Assembly (NCBI RefSeq): GCF_050632385.1
Contig: NZ_CP192599.1
Coordinates: 5,766,001-5,830,000 of the forward strand
Direction of reading: 5' to 3'
Source of the DNA: Humitalea sp050632385
GTDB lineage: Bacteria; Pseudomonadota; Alphaproteobacteria; Acetobacterales; Acetobacteraceae
Length of the DNA: 64,000 bases
Shown here: positions 48,043 to 56,396 of the stretch, one piece after another
Layout of the letters: each line of letters begins with the position of its first letter
Numbering within the stretch: position 1 is the first letter of the stretch
Program-made: the position numbers and the translations under genes
Notes under the pieces: generated by a model
What the model was told of the DNA's origin: nothing
Databases searched by the model: none
Seen by the model: the letters and a program-made list of their open reading frames with translations, nothing else

Positions 48043-48752
48043 GGTGCGCGAAGGTCCGGATTTCTGAAACACTCACCGATGAGCCATCGCATGCCGAGGT
48101 CATTTGACCCGCTCGCGCGCGGCAGACGGTTAGAGTGTCGCAGCACACATCCCGCCCTAGCGTCTTCAGGCGACGACGGTCGTCCGAAAGACCAATCGGC
48201 AGAGCCACCGACGATGCATCCGGCGATGAAAAATACAGCTGCAGTGGATCCGATCACCATGCGTTTTCGACGACTCCCCACGATGTCAACCCCATGAGAC
48301 TGTGCGGTCTGGGGCGCTGCAACCCGCTCCAATTGAACGCGGTCGCCAAACGCGGCGGCGGGACGCAAACGGGACAGTTGCGCCCCGTCGAAGTGTGTCA
48401 TCCGCCAGGGAATGTCTGAACCGTCGACGCTTTCGACGACAATCCGCCGCCCTCGCCTCGATTCCGTCGTCTCACCGATCACACGCCAGATTTTTGATCC
48501 GTTTCCTTCGACAGTCATAAAGACCAGTTCACCGTGCGTGAAGCGTGCCGGCGCCGCCTCCGGGCCATGCGCTGAACGGCCCGACGAATGGGACGGGGTG
48601 GGTTTTCTATCACGGACCGCTGCTACCGTTTGGCTTACCACATCGGCTTGTTGCTGCGCCTCGAATCGGAAGTCCATGATCGCGCGATAGCCGGCGAAAA
48701 TGACCAGGCAGGCTGCTGGGATCGCGAAGAGGGAAAAAACCACCAAACCCAT
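48039..48752 (-). CDS. Unrecognised membrane protein, 237 aa (second gene of DUF932 operon)
   Basis: Start ATG 48752 (MGLVVFSLFAIPAACLVIFA) sits within the DUF932 stop (TGATG). An N-terminal membrane helix is followed by a soluble segment with a small beta-rich block (FTHGELVFMTVEGNGSKIWR, GRRIVVESVDGSDIPWRMTH). A second helix is near residue 160 (MVIGSTAAVFFIAGCIVGGS). No family recognised. Coupled translation with both neighbours implies a joint function. Confidence 0.7.
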   Translation of the reverse strand: MGLVVFSLFAIPAACLVIFAGYRAIMDFRFEAQQQADVVSQTVAAVRDRKPTPSHSSGRSAHGPEAAPARFTHGELVFMTVEGNGSKIWRVIGETTESRRGRRIVVESVDGSDIPWRMTHFDGAQLSRLRPAAAFGDRVQLERVAAPQTAQSHGVDIVGSRRKRMVIGSTAAVFFIAGCIVGGSADWSFGRPSSPEDARAGCVLRHSNRLPRASGSNDLGMRWLIGECFRNPDLRAP

Positions 48753-49738
48753 CAGGCCATTCCCGAAACCGCGGCCAGCACCTTCAATGCCTTGATCTTG
48801 TTGTCCGCGCCGCCGCCGAACCACATGGCGTTCAGCCCCGCCTCCGGGTCCTTTCTTGCGCGCAGTCGCGCCCGCTCATCCTCAGCCCAGGTGATGGCGT
48901 TGTAGAGCGCCCAGGCCGTCTCGCTGCCGGCCTGCGGATCAACAGCCGACTGTGCCGCCAGTCGCGTCTCGGCCATTTCCCGCCGCGACGGCAGGTTGTC
49001 CGGCGCCGGCCCTTTCGGCGGGGGGCCGCAAAGTTGAGTGAGAAGGTCCAAGCGTTCCTGCGCCTTCAAGGCCCGCGCGACCATCGCCGCGAACGTGCGC
49101 CTTGACCGCTCCGCAAAGGCTTCGATCTCGTTCATCATCGCATCTGCTGCCGCCCCGGCTAAGCGGTCATGCATGGCGCCTGTGTGGCGCACTTTCGCGA
49201 AAGTCGTTGATCCACACTCGGCAGCGGACAACGTGTTCTGGCAGACGACGCGGATTGGCGTGAACCGGATGCTGACGGCACCCTCTCCGTTGTGCCGATT
49301 CCGCAAGAGCAGGTAGCGTTCAATTGTCTCATCTTCCTGGACCTTCATGTCGTCCCGGAGCCGTACCTGCACCCAGACAGTCTCTCCATCGCCGAGCGCG
49401 CCTGCGGCCTCGTAACGTGCCCAATCGGTCGCGATGAGCGGGTCAAAGAACGCGAAGGCTTCGGTGTTCTGAAGCGGTTTGTAGCGGGATGTCACCATTC
49501 CGAGCGCGACGGGGTCAGGCTCAGGCTCGACAGGATCGCGCATGATCGTCATGCGGTTCCATCGACCGCGGCCGTCCTGCTTGGCCCCTGCCGCCGGCGC
49601 CAAACGGACTTGCCAGTCGAGGTTGCCGGCCCGCAGAAATTCGGCGGCGCTCGCTGACGACTCTACCTTTTTACCGAGTCCGTGCCACGGCGTTTCACCG
49701 ACATAGACCATCGAATCACGGAATAGATTGTGCGCCAC
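48752..49738 (-). CDS. DUF932 (phage/plasmid-like) protein
   Basis: 328 aa. The GTG at 49738 (VAHNLFRDSMVYVGETPWHG) is preferred because GGGGGA lies 7 bases upstream and it matches the usual family start; a GTG at 49771 would add 11 residues. DUF932 hallmarks are WHGLGKKV, VTSRYKPLQNTEAFAFFDPL and RIRV-like VRVVCQNTLSAAE. The family is widespread on plasmids, phages and islands; its function is not established. First gene of the three-gene operon. Confidence 0.88.
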   Translation of the reverse strand: MAHNLFRDSMVYVGETPWHGLGKKVESSASAAEFLRAGNLDWQVRLAPAAGAKQDGRGRWNRMTIMRDPVEPEPDPVALGMVTSRYKPLQNTEAFAFFDPLIATDWARYEAAGALGDGETVWVQVRLRDDMKVQEDETIERYLLLRNRHNGEGAVSIRFTPIRVVCQNTLSAAECGSTTFAKVRHTGAMHDRLAGAAADAMMNEIEAFAERSRRTFAAMVARALKAQERLDLLTQLCGPPPKGPAPDNLPSRREMAETRLAAQSAVDPQAGSETAWALYNAITWAEDERARLRARKDPEAGLNAMWFGGGADNKIKALKVLAAVSGMA

Positions 49739-50447
49739 GTAGTTTCCCCCGCTATCATCGGAGAATGACACACCTCAGTTCGTTTGTGCATCGGTTTCGT
49801 GTCGGAAATTCGGTGTGGCCGGCAGCGCCCCCTTGAAACTCCAATGCACTCAAGAGAAAATTCGCGGGTAGGGCCATATCTAGACCCCCCCCCCCGAAGC
49901 GGATAATGGGGGGGGCGCCCGGCCAGCGACCACGGCAGCGGTTCCAGCATCGATCCACGCGCGCGGACCTGCGAACGATGCCGGCCGCCTGGCGCACCAC
50001 CCGGCCCTGACTTCATCGGCGAACACTAGCCCGGTTGGTATCTATCCGGCCTCCAGCGTCCCATGCCGTGGCGCTAAGGCTGACAATCAGTCCCCTGCCG
50101 TGTTGTCTGGTATCCGCCCTGACCTCATGGAGCGCGAAGCCCGCCAGCGCGCAGCGCCTGCCCCCACGAGGCCATGGGGTGGTCTGAGCGCAGTTGTCCT
50201 CCGGCCCACCGGATAGGGGGAGAAGGGGGCAGCTTGGCGACTGTGAAGCGGACCATTCGGACCGGACAGAATGCGGCTCGATCGGCGACGGCTATTCGAT
50301 CGCCTTTGTCGCGCTGCCGATCCACACCGCCTGATTCCGCGCCTTCAAAGCGGGAGGAATGGACGCGGCGGGGATCGCGTGTTCAGCCTTCTCGTCACAC
50401 CCGGCGCGTCGCCGGATCCGGTTGCAACGCCCGTAGGCTGACCCGAA
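49739..50447. other. About 0.7-kb stretch without a supported gene
   Basis: Upstream of the DUF932 operon. It contains a C11 run and G8 run that can form a hairpin (49885-49915). The rest has only short frames on both strands with no recognisable product. The operon's promoter should lie in its left part. Confidence 0.45.
49885..49915. repeat. C11...G8 homopolymer hairpin
   Basis: Eleven C (49885-49895), a 12-base spacer, then eight G (49908-49915); an 8-bp all-GC stem is possible. It lies about 150 bp upstream of the DUF932 start. Confidence 0.8.
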
Positions 50448-50759
50448 ATGGAACTTTCAGCCCGCGCGCGTGGACCGATTGCGCGATACGCCCCCTGTAC
50501 TGCGCTGCTGGTTCTGCTTTGGAACGCGCCGGCTGTTGGTCGCGGCGAGGCACTGTCCGACGACGCGGTGCGACGGGCGATCATTGCAGAGAGCATCGCG
50601 CAGTATCCATCCGTCTGCGCCTGCCCTTATTCGGTCATGCGGAATGGTGCGGCCTGCGGCGGGCGCAGCGCTTATTCCCGCCCTGCGGGGCGATCGCCGA
50701 TCTGCTACTTGGAGGACATTCCGCCGGACATGATGCGGCGCTGGCGCCTCGGGCGATGA
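50448..50759 (+). CDS. Small secreted cysteine-rich protein
   Basis: 103 aa from the ATG at 50448. The N-terminus (YAPCTALLVLLWNAPAVGRG) looks like a signal peptide. The mature part has CACPYSVMRNGAACGGRSAY, then SRPAGRSPICYLEDIPPDMM, with four regularly placed cysteines. I recall similar small proteins (C-x-CPY...RCG-x-RSAYSRPGG...CY) in alphaproteobacterial islands and plasmids; function unknown. It is the last gene before the right end of the island. Confidence 0.65.
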   Translation: MELSARARGPIARYAPCTALLVLLWNAPAVGRGEALSDDAVRRAIIAESIAQYPSVCACPYSVMRNGAACGGRSAYSRPAGRSPICYLEDIPPDMMRRWRLGR

Positions 50760-50820
50760 CAGTTCGCGGGCGAAGACGGCTGGCAATTCAGGGCCGTCGG
50801 GCCGCGAAAACCGAGAGCCC

Positions 50821-50840
50821 GTTGGGGCGTATGTTGGGGC
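50821..50840 (+). repeat. Right-end GTTGGGGC direct repeats
   Basis: GTTGGGGC at 50821-50828 and 50833-50840, 12 bp apart, matching the pair at the left end (32466 and 32478) in motif, orientation and period. They lie 57 bp inside the right attachment site. Confidence 0.5.
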
Positions 50841-50897
50841 AACGGTCTGACGCCAACCAAAAATCATAGAAAAATCAACGGGTTTGGCGCAATTTAA

Positions 50898-50973
50898 TGG
50901 TGGAGCCAGGCGGAATCGAACCGCCGACCTCTTGAATGCCATTCAAGCGCTCTACCAACTGAGCTATGGCCCC
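50898..50973 (-). tRNA. tRNA-Ala (anticodon GGC); right attachment site in its 3' end
   Basis: A complete 76-base cloverleaf on the minus strand, CCA encoded. The acceptor stem is GGGGCCA with TGGCTCC. The anticodon loop ATGGCAT sits on a CTTGA/TCAAG stem with anticodon GGC at 50938-50940. The T-arm is GGCGGTTCGATTCCGCC. Its last 14 bases (50898-50911) are repeated at 32319-32332, marking it as the insertion site of the island. The tRNA is left intact by the insertion. Confidence 0.97.
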
Positions 50974-51070
50974 ACACATCCGCCGGACCAGAAAATCCTG
51001 CGGAGGCGCGCTCTTACCGCCGCCGCCGCGACCCCGCAACCCCCGCGCCGGAGGTTTCTCGCATCGGGCG

Positions 51071-52735
51071 TCAGAACAGCCCGTCGATGCGCCCCTCCGC
51101 GTCCAGCCCGATGCGTTCCGCCGCCGGGCTGCGCGGCAGGCCTGGCATGGTCATCACGTCGCCGCACACGGCCACGACAAAGCCCGCGCCGGCCGACAGC
51201 CGCACATCCCGCACCGGCAGCAGGTGCCCGCTGGGGGCGCCCATCTCGGTCGGGTCGGAACTGAAGGAATATTGCGTCTTGGCGATGCAGACGGGCAGGT
51301 GGCCAAACCCCTGCGCCTCGAAGGCCAGCAACTTCTTGGCGACGGCGGCGGGCAGGGCGATGTCGGCGGCGCGGTAGATCCCCGTCGCGATGGCGCGGAT
51401 TTTTTCCGCCAGCGGCAGGTCCAGGTCATACAGCGGCGCGAATCGGGCGGTTCCGCCATCGACCAGGCGGCGCACCGCCTGCGCCAGTTCCGCCGCCCCG
51501 GCGGCGCCATCGCCCCAATGGGTGCAAAGCACCGCCTCGGTGTCCAGGGCCGCCATCGCGGCGCGAACCGCCTCGATCTCGGCCGCCGTGTCGCCGGAAA
51601 AGCGGTTCAGCGCGACCACCACCGGCAAACCAAAACCGCGGCAATTCTCGACATGCCGCGCCAGGTTCACCACCCCGCGCCGGACCGCCGCGACATCCTC
51701 CGCCCCCAGGGCCGATTTCGGCACCCCGCCGTGCATCTTCAGCGCCCGGACCGTGGCGACCACGACGCAGGCCGCGGGCGACAGCCCCGCCTGGCGGCAC
51801 TTGATGTCCAGGAATTTTTCCGCCCCCAGGTCGGCGCCAAAGCCGGCCTCGGTCACCACGATATCGGCCAGCCGCAGCGCCAGTTGCGTCGCGATCACGC
51901 TGTTGCAGCCATGCGCGATATTGGCGAACGGCCCGCCATGGATCAGCGCCGGCGTGCCCTCCAGCGTCTGCACCAGGTTCGGCATCAGCGCGTCGCGCAG
52001 CAGCACCGCCATGGCCCCATCGGCCTGCAGGTCGCGCGCGGTGATCAGATGCCCGTCGCGCGTCTGCGCCACCACCATCCGCCCCAGCCGGTCCTGCAGG
52101 TCTTCCAGATCGGTCGCCAGGCAGAAGACCGCCATCACCTCCGACGCCACGGTGATGTCGAAGCCGTCGTCACGCGGAAACCCGTTCGCGACCCCGCCGA
52201 GCGACCCGGTGATGTGCCGCAGCGCCCGGTCGTTCATATCCACCGCCCGCCGCCATCCCACGCGGCGCGTGTCGATGCCGAGCGCGTTGCCCCAGTAGAT
52301 GTGGTTGTCGATCATCGCGGCCAACAAATTGTTGGCGCTGGTGATGGCGTGGAAATCGCCGGTGAAATGCAGGTTGATGTCCTCCATCGGCCCGACCTGC
52401 GCGCGCCCGCCGCCCGTCGCCCCGCCCTTGACGCCGAAGCACGGCCCCAGGCTCGGCTCCCGCAGGGCGGCGATGGCATTCACCCCGGCCGCGGCCAGCG
52501 CATCGGTCAGCCCGATGGTGGTGGTGGTCTTGCCCTCCCCGGCGGGGGTCGGGGTGATGCCGGTGACCAGCACCAGCGCGCCGCGCCGCCCCGTGTCGGG
52601 GATCAGCGCCGGATCGACCTTGGCCTTGGACCGGCCATAGGGAAGCACCGCCTCCTCCGGGATCCCGGCCCGCGCGGCGATCCGCGCGATCGGTTGCAGC
52701 GGCGTGGCGCGGGCGATTTCGAGGTCGGTACTCAT
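51071..52735 (-). CDS. fhs: Formate-tetrahydrofolate ligase
   Basis: 554 aa from the ATG at 52735 (MSTDLEIARATPLQPIARIA). It joins formate to tetrahydrofolate with ATP, giving 10-formyl-THF for one-carbon metabolism. The nucleotide-binding loop is TPTPAGEGKTTTTIGLTDAL near residue 60, and further family blocks are REPSLGPCFGVKGGATGGG and FTGDFHAITSANNLLAA. Normal length and complete. The frame reading further upstream is not used. The tRNA-Ala gene lies 97 bp downstream on the same strand. Confidence 0.96.
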   Translation of the reverse strand: MSTDLEIARATPLQPIARIAARAGIPEEAVLPYGRSKAKVDPALIPDTGRRGALVLVTGITPTPAGEGKTTTTIGLTDALAAAGVNAIAALREPSLGPCFGVKGGATGGGRAQVGPMEDINLHFTGDFHAITSANNLLAAMIDNHIYWGNALGIDTRRVGWRRAVDMNDRALRHITGSLGGVANGFPRDDGFDITVASEVMAVFCLATDLEDLQDRLGRMVVAQTRDGHLITARDLQADGAMAVLLRDALMPNLVQTLEGTPALIHGGPFANIAHGCNSVIATQLALRLADIVVTEAGFGADLGAEKFLDIKCRQAGLSPAACVVVATVRALKMHGGVPKSALGAEDVAAVRRGVVNLARHVENCRGFGLPVVVALNRFSGDTAAEIEAVRAAMAALDTEAVLCTHWGDGAAGAAELAQAVRRLVDGGTARFAPLYDLDLPLAEKIRAIATGIYRAADIALPAAVAKKLLAFEAQGFGHLPVCIAKTQYSFSSDPTEMGAPSGHLLPVRDVRLSAGAGFVVAVCGDVMTMPGLPRSPAAERIGLDAEGRIDGLF

Positions 52736-52847
52736 GCGATGGTGGTCCCCCCTACCGGCCGGATTACGTGGCCTTCCGGGGCGCGGCAAGCCGGGCCAAA
52801 GCAAGCCGACGCTGGCGGCGCGCGCGGCGATGCGGCACACAGCGCCG

Positions 52848-53024
52848 ATGGACAGCCCCTGCCGCAAATCCTGTGTGCTGCGGGCAGATGGCGCGCTCTG
52901 CCTCGGCTGCGGGCGCACCCTGGCCGAGATCGGCGCCTGGCCGACGGCGACCGAGGCCGAACAGGCGGCGATCGTGGCCGCCGCCCGCCAGCGGCTCCAG
53001 GCGATGGCGGCCGCCGCGCAATAG
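52848..53024 (+). CDS. DUF1289 family protein (58 aa)
   Basis: Short cysteine-containing protein: MDSPCRKSCVLRADGALCLG followed by CGRTLAEIGAW, the standard DUF1289 pattern of four cysteines that probably bind a metal. An ATG at 52830 would add six residues. Function unknown. Divergent from fhs. Confidence 0.85.
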   Translation: MDSPCRKSCVLRADGALCLGCGRTLAEIGAWPTATEAEQAAIVAAARQRLQAMAAAAQ

Positions 53025-53105
53025 GACCACGCAATAGGACCACTGGCCTTCCGCGGAACCTAACGGCAGGATGACACCGAGGAAACAACCCCGGGAAAAC
53101 AGCCC

Positions 53106-54098
53106 ATGACCAAGACCTGGCCCCGCCGCGCCGTGCTGGCGCTGACCGCCGCGCCTTTCGCCGCCCCCTGGATCGCGCGCGCCCAGCCCGCCCCCGACTG
53201 GCCGACCCGCCCGGCCACGATGCTGATCCCCTTCGTCGCCGGCGGACCCTCCGACATCACCGGGCGTTCGATCGCCCAGGCGATGTCCACCACCATCGGC
53301 CAGCCCGTCGTCGTCGAAAACCGCCCCGGCGCGAATGGCGAGGTCGCCGGCCGCGCCATGGCCCGCGCCGCCCCCGATGGCTACACGATGATGACCGGAT
53401 CGATCGGCGTCTTCGCCATCAACGCGGCCCTGCGCCCCAACCTCGGCTACGATCCGGTGAAGGACTTCACCCCGATCACCCTGGCCGTCACCACCCCCAA
53501 CGTGCTGGTGGTGAACCCCGAGAAGGTGCCGGTGCGCACCCTGCCCGAACTGATCGCCTGGCTGCGCGCCAATCCGGGCCGCGCCTCCTATTCCACCAGC
53601 GGCGTGGGGTCGTCGGATCACCTGACCTCGGAACTGTTCAAGCAGCGCATCGGGGCGGACATCGCCCATATCCCCTATGGCGGCGGGGCCGCGGCCGCGA
53701 CCGACCTGATCGCGGGCAATGTGCAGCTGTCGTTCCAGAACCTCGGCACCGTCGCGGGGCATATCTCCGGCGGCCGCCTGCGCGCCATCCTGCAGACCGG
53801 CCCGACCCGCAGCGCGGTCATCCCCGACGTGCCGACGGCGGCCGAGGCCGGCTTGCCCGATTTCGTCGTCACCTCCTGGCAGGCGGTGATGGCGCCGGGT
53901 GCCATGGCGCCCGCCCTGCGCGACAAGGTCGCGGGCGCCGTCATCGCGGCGTTGAAAACACCGCAGGTCACCGAACGCCTGGGCAGTATCGGCCTGACCG
54001 TCGTCGCCAATACGCCGGAGGAATACAGCACCTTCCAGCAGGCCGAGATCGCCCGCTGGCGCGGCGTGATCGCGGCGGCGAACATCCGGCCGGAATAG
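53106..54098 (+). CDS. TctC/Bug-type periplasmic binding protein
   Basis: 330 aa with an export signal (TWPRRAVLALTAAPFAAPWI, Tat-like RR, cleavage near ARA-Q). Family blocks are VENRPGANGEVAGRAMARAA and GVGSSDHLTSELFKQRIGAD. Such proteins bind carboxylates or other small acids for tripartite (TctAB) carriers, but no membrane subunit is nearby, so it is an orphan. Followed by a strong hairpin. Confidence 0.9.
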   Translation: MTKTWPRRAVLALTAAPFAAPWIARAQPAPDWPTRPATMLIPFVAGGPSDITGRSIAQAMSTTIGQPVVVENRPGANGEVAGRAMARAAPDGYTMMTGSIGVFAINAALRPNLGYDPVKDFTPITLAVTTPNVLVVNPEKVPVRTLPELIAWLRANPGRASYSTSGVGSSDHLTSELFKQRIGADIAHIPYGGGAAAATDLIAGNVQLSFQNLGTVAGHISGGRLRAILQTGPTRSAVIPDVPTAAEAGLPDFVVTSWQAVMAPGAMAPALRDKVAGAVIAALKTPQVTERLGSIGLTVVANTPEEYSTFQQAEIARWRGVIAAANIRPE

Positions 54099-54105
54099 CC
54101 CGGGC

Positions 54106-54145
54106 GGCGCTGTGAAAAGGGGCTCTTCGCCCCTCCCGCAGCGCC
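54106..54145 (+). terminator. Hairpin after the TctC gene
   Basis: Outer stem GGCGCTG (54106-54112) with CAGCGCC (54139-54145); inner stem AGGGGC (54118-54123) with GCCCCT (54129-54134). It begins 8 bp after the stop. No T-run, so termination strength is uncertain. Confidence 0.5.
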
Positions 54146-54177
54146 CATCGCGAGCCTTCGAGGATCATTCTGGACCT

Positions 54178-54224
54178 GGCACGGCGCGCCGGCGGCGGCG
54201 CGCCGTGCCGATTCGCGGGCGAAT
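54178..54224. repeat. Two adjacent perfect hairpins before the SnoaL/TetR genes
   Basis: A 13-bp perfect stem (54178-54190 with 54197-54209, core CACGGCGCGCC) with a 6-base loop is followed at once by ATTCGC-GG-GCGAAT (54211-54224). The next bases run into a T-rich stretch. Could be a bidirectional terminator or an operator. Confidence 0.55.
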
Positions 54225-54265
54225 GGAATTTTTGTGTTGAAATGGAACTTTTGTCCCGCTATGCT
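54222..54265 (+). promoter_or_regulatory. Promoter with 14-bp direct repeats for the SnoaL-TetR pair
   Basis: TTGAAA (54237-54242), 17-bp spacer, TATGCT (54260-54265). Overlapping it are AATGGAATTTTTGT (54222-54235) and AATGGAACTTTTGT (54241-54254), one mismatch, 19 bp apart. The downstream TetR protein is a candidate ligand of these repeats (autoregulation), by inference. Confidence 0.5.
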
Positions 54266-54305
54266 CTTTCTCGTCCACAACATCCCACGAGAGGAGGAAC
54301 CGGCC

Positions 54306-54728
54306 ATGTCGCTGACCCGCACCGAGATGGATCGGAAGATCGACGAACACTTCAGCTTCGAGGCCAGTGACAACGTCCAGGGCGTCCTGGCGACCCTGGC
54401 GCCGCAGGTCGAACATGACATCGTCGGCTGGCCCACCGGCCCGACCCATGGCCGCGACGGCGCGCGCCCCTTCTACGAGGCCCTGTTCGCCGACCTGTCC
54501 GACGGCAAGGTCGAATGCCTGAAGCGCCTCTACGGCGATGATTTCCTGGTCGATGAATCGATCTGGCGCGGCCGCGCGCCTGGCCGTCCCTTCGGCCTCG
54601 AAGGCCGCGACCGCCCGCTCGAATTCCGCCTGCTGCATGTGATCGAATTCGCCGACAACAGCGACATCAAACGCGAAAACGTCTGGGTCGACCTTGCCGC
54701 CATCATCCGGCAACTGCCCCAGGTCTGA
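54306..54728 (+). CDS. SnoaL-like/NTF2-fold protein (140 aa)
   Basis: ATG 54306 (MSLTRTEMDRKIDEHFSFEA) is preceded by a strong GAGGAGGAA ribosome-binding site; the longer frame upstream contains the promoter and is not used. The product has the compact alpha-beta pattern of NTF2-like proteins with GRDGARPFYEALFADLSDGK. Members are small-ring enzymes or binding proteins; no reaction can be assigned. Co-transcribed with the TetR gene that starts one base after its stop. Confidence 0.75.
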   Translation: MSLTRTEMDRKIDEHFSFEASDNVQGVLATLAPQVEHDIVGWPTGPTHGRDGARPFYEALFADLSDGKVECLKRLYGDDFLVDESIWRGRAPGRPFGLEGRDRPLEFRLLHVIEFADNSDIKRENVWVDLAAIIRQLPQV

Positions 54729-54729
54729 C

Positions 54730-55350
54730 ATGCCCAGCGGTGACAGGAACGGCCAGGCCAATCAGAAGAAGCGCACGCGGAAGGACCTGCTCCAGGCCGC
54801 GTCGCGCCTGCTGAAACAGGGTCGCCGCCCGAGCCTGGAGGAGGTGGCCGAGGAAGCCCTCGTCTCCCGCACCACCGCCTATCGCTATTTTCCGCGTGTC
54901 GAGACGCTGCTGCTGGAAGCCTCCCTCGACGTCGCCATCCCCGATGCCGAGACGCTTTTTCGCGGCGCCGACGCGCAAGATCCCGTCGCGCGCGTGCAAC
55001 ACGTCGAAGCGGCGTTTCACGAGATGATGCGCGCCAACGAAACGCAGCTTCGCATGATGCTGGCGCAATCCGTCGAACGCATCGCCCGGGGCGATGCGGA
55101 TGGCGACCTGCCGCGTCGCCAGAACCGACGCTCGCCGTTGATCGAGGCAGCGCTCGCCCCCGCGCGCGACCAGTTCGACCCGGCGGCCCTGCAACGGCTG
55201 GCCCGGGCGCTCGCCCTCGTCATCGGCACGGAGGCCTTCATCGTCTTCAAGGACGTCCTGCAGATCGACGACGCCAGCGCCCGGGCGGTGAAGCACTGGG
55301 CGATCCGCGCCCTGGTCGATGCGGCGCGCAAGCCCGCCACCCGCGTCTGA
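54730..55350 (+). CDS. TetR-family transcriptional regulator
   Basis: 206 aa from the ATG at 54730 (MPSGDRNGQANQKKRTRKDL). The N-terminal helix-turn-helix is PSLEEVAEEALVSRTTAYRY (about residues 36-55), followed by a ligand-binding C-terminal domain without a recognisable ligand motif. It probably represses the promoter at 54237 and perhaps the catabolic genes starting at 55421. Confidence 0.88.
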   Translation: MPSGDRNGQANQKKRTRKDLLQAASRLLKQGRRPSLEEVAEEALVSRTTAYRYFPRVETLLLEASLDVAIPDAETLFRGADAQDPVARVQHVEAAFHEMMRANETQLRMMLAQSVERIARGDADGDLPRRQNRRSPLIEAALAPARDQFDPAALQRLARALALVIGTEAFIVFKDVLQIDDASARAVKHWAIRALVDAARKPATRV

Positions 55351-55420
55351 CCCATCTCGACGAAGGCACGACATGCGGTAAACGGACGGCAGACCAAGAA
55401 CCCGTCCGGGAGACCGCCGC

Positions 55421-56392
55421 ATGACGCCGCGCCGCAGCCTGATCCAATCCATCGCCGGTGTCAGCCTCGCCAGCGGCGCCGCCCAGGCGCAGGACGCCTT
55501 CCCGTCGCGGCCGATCACCCTGGTCGTGGCCTGGGCGCCTGGCGGGTCCAGCGACCTGGTCGGCCGCATGGTGGCCGAACAGATGTCCAAGACCCTCGGC
55601 CAGCCGGTGGTGGTGGAAAACCGCCCCGGGGCCTCCGGCACCATCGGCCAGGCCTCGGTCGCGCGCGCCCGGCCGGATGGCTACACCATCCTGATGTCCG
55701 GCCGCGGCACTTTCGCGATGGCGGGGCACCTGATGGGCAACCGGGGCTATGACGATGCGCGCGACTTCGCCGCCATAGGGTTGCTGTGCGAAACGCCGAT
55801 CTACCTCTGCGTCAACAACCAATTTTTGCCGCGCGACGTGCCGGCGCTGATCGCTGTGGCCAAGGCGCGGCCGGGGCAGCTCAACTACGCCTCCTCCGGC
55901 GCCGGCAGCTCGGCGCATATCGCGACGGAACTTTTCCTCGCGATGGCGGGGATCGAGGTCCAGAACGTCACCTATCGCGGCGGCGCCCCCGCCGTGCAGG
56001 CGCTGATCACGGGTGAGGTCCAGATGGCCTTCGTCGATGCCGTCACCGCCCTGCCGCTGATGCAGGCCGGCACGGTGCAGGGCATCGCCATCGGCAGTGC
56101 CGCGCGCTTCGCCCTGACGCCGGCGGTGCCGACCATCGCCGAGACGCTGCCCGGCTACGAAATCTCCTCCCAATTCGCGCTGCTCGCCCCCGCGGCGACC
56201 CCCGCGCCGATCATCCGCCGGCTCTGGACGGCGATGGATGCGGCCATGCGCGATCCCGCCCTGCTGGAGCGCCTGCGCGCCGCCGCCTTCATCCCCCAGG
56301 TCGGCACGCCGGAGGCATTTCCCGCCTACCTCGCCGCCGAAACCGCGCGCTGGGGCGAGATTATCCGTGCCCGCCGCATCACCATGGAATAG
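55421..56392 (+). CDS. TctC/Bug-type periplasmic binding protein
   Basis: 323 aa, signal TPRRSLIQSIAGVSLASGAA with cleavage after AQA. Family blocks are ITLVVAWAPGGSSDLVGRMV, VENRPGASGTIGQASVARAR and GAGSSAHIATELFLAMAGIE. No TctAB partners nearby. First gene of a three-gene run with a hydrolase and a racemase-like protein, so the ligand is probably the substrate of those enzymes. Confidence 0.9.
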   Translation: MTPRRSLIQSIAGVSLASGAAQAQDAFPSRPITLVVAWAPGGSSDLVGRMVAEQMSKTLGQPVVVENRPGASGTIGQASVARARPDGYTILMSGRGTFAMAGHLMGNRGYDDARDFAAIGLLCETPIYLCVNNQFLPRDVPALIAVAKARPGQLNYASSGAGSSAHIATELFLAMAGIEVQNVTYRGGAPAVQALITGEVQMAFVDAVTALPLMQAGTVQGIAIGSAARFALTPAVPTIAETLPGYEISSQFALLAPAATPAPIIRRLWTAMDAAMRDPALLERLRAAAFIPQVGTPEAFPAYLAAETARWGEIIRARRITME

Positions 56393-56396
56393 CCGC

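Noticed and set aside
50174..50869. Forward frame of 231 codons near the right island end
   Set aside because: Arg-rich shadow frame of the small secreted protein gene with no domain.
50966..53074. Forward open frame of 702 codons over fhs
   Set aside because: Antisense shadow of fhs; composition typical of a non-coding frame.
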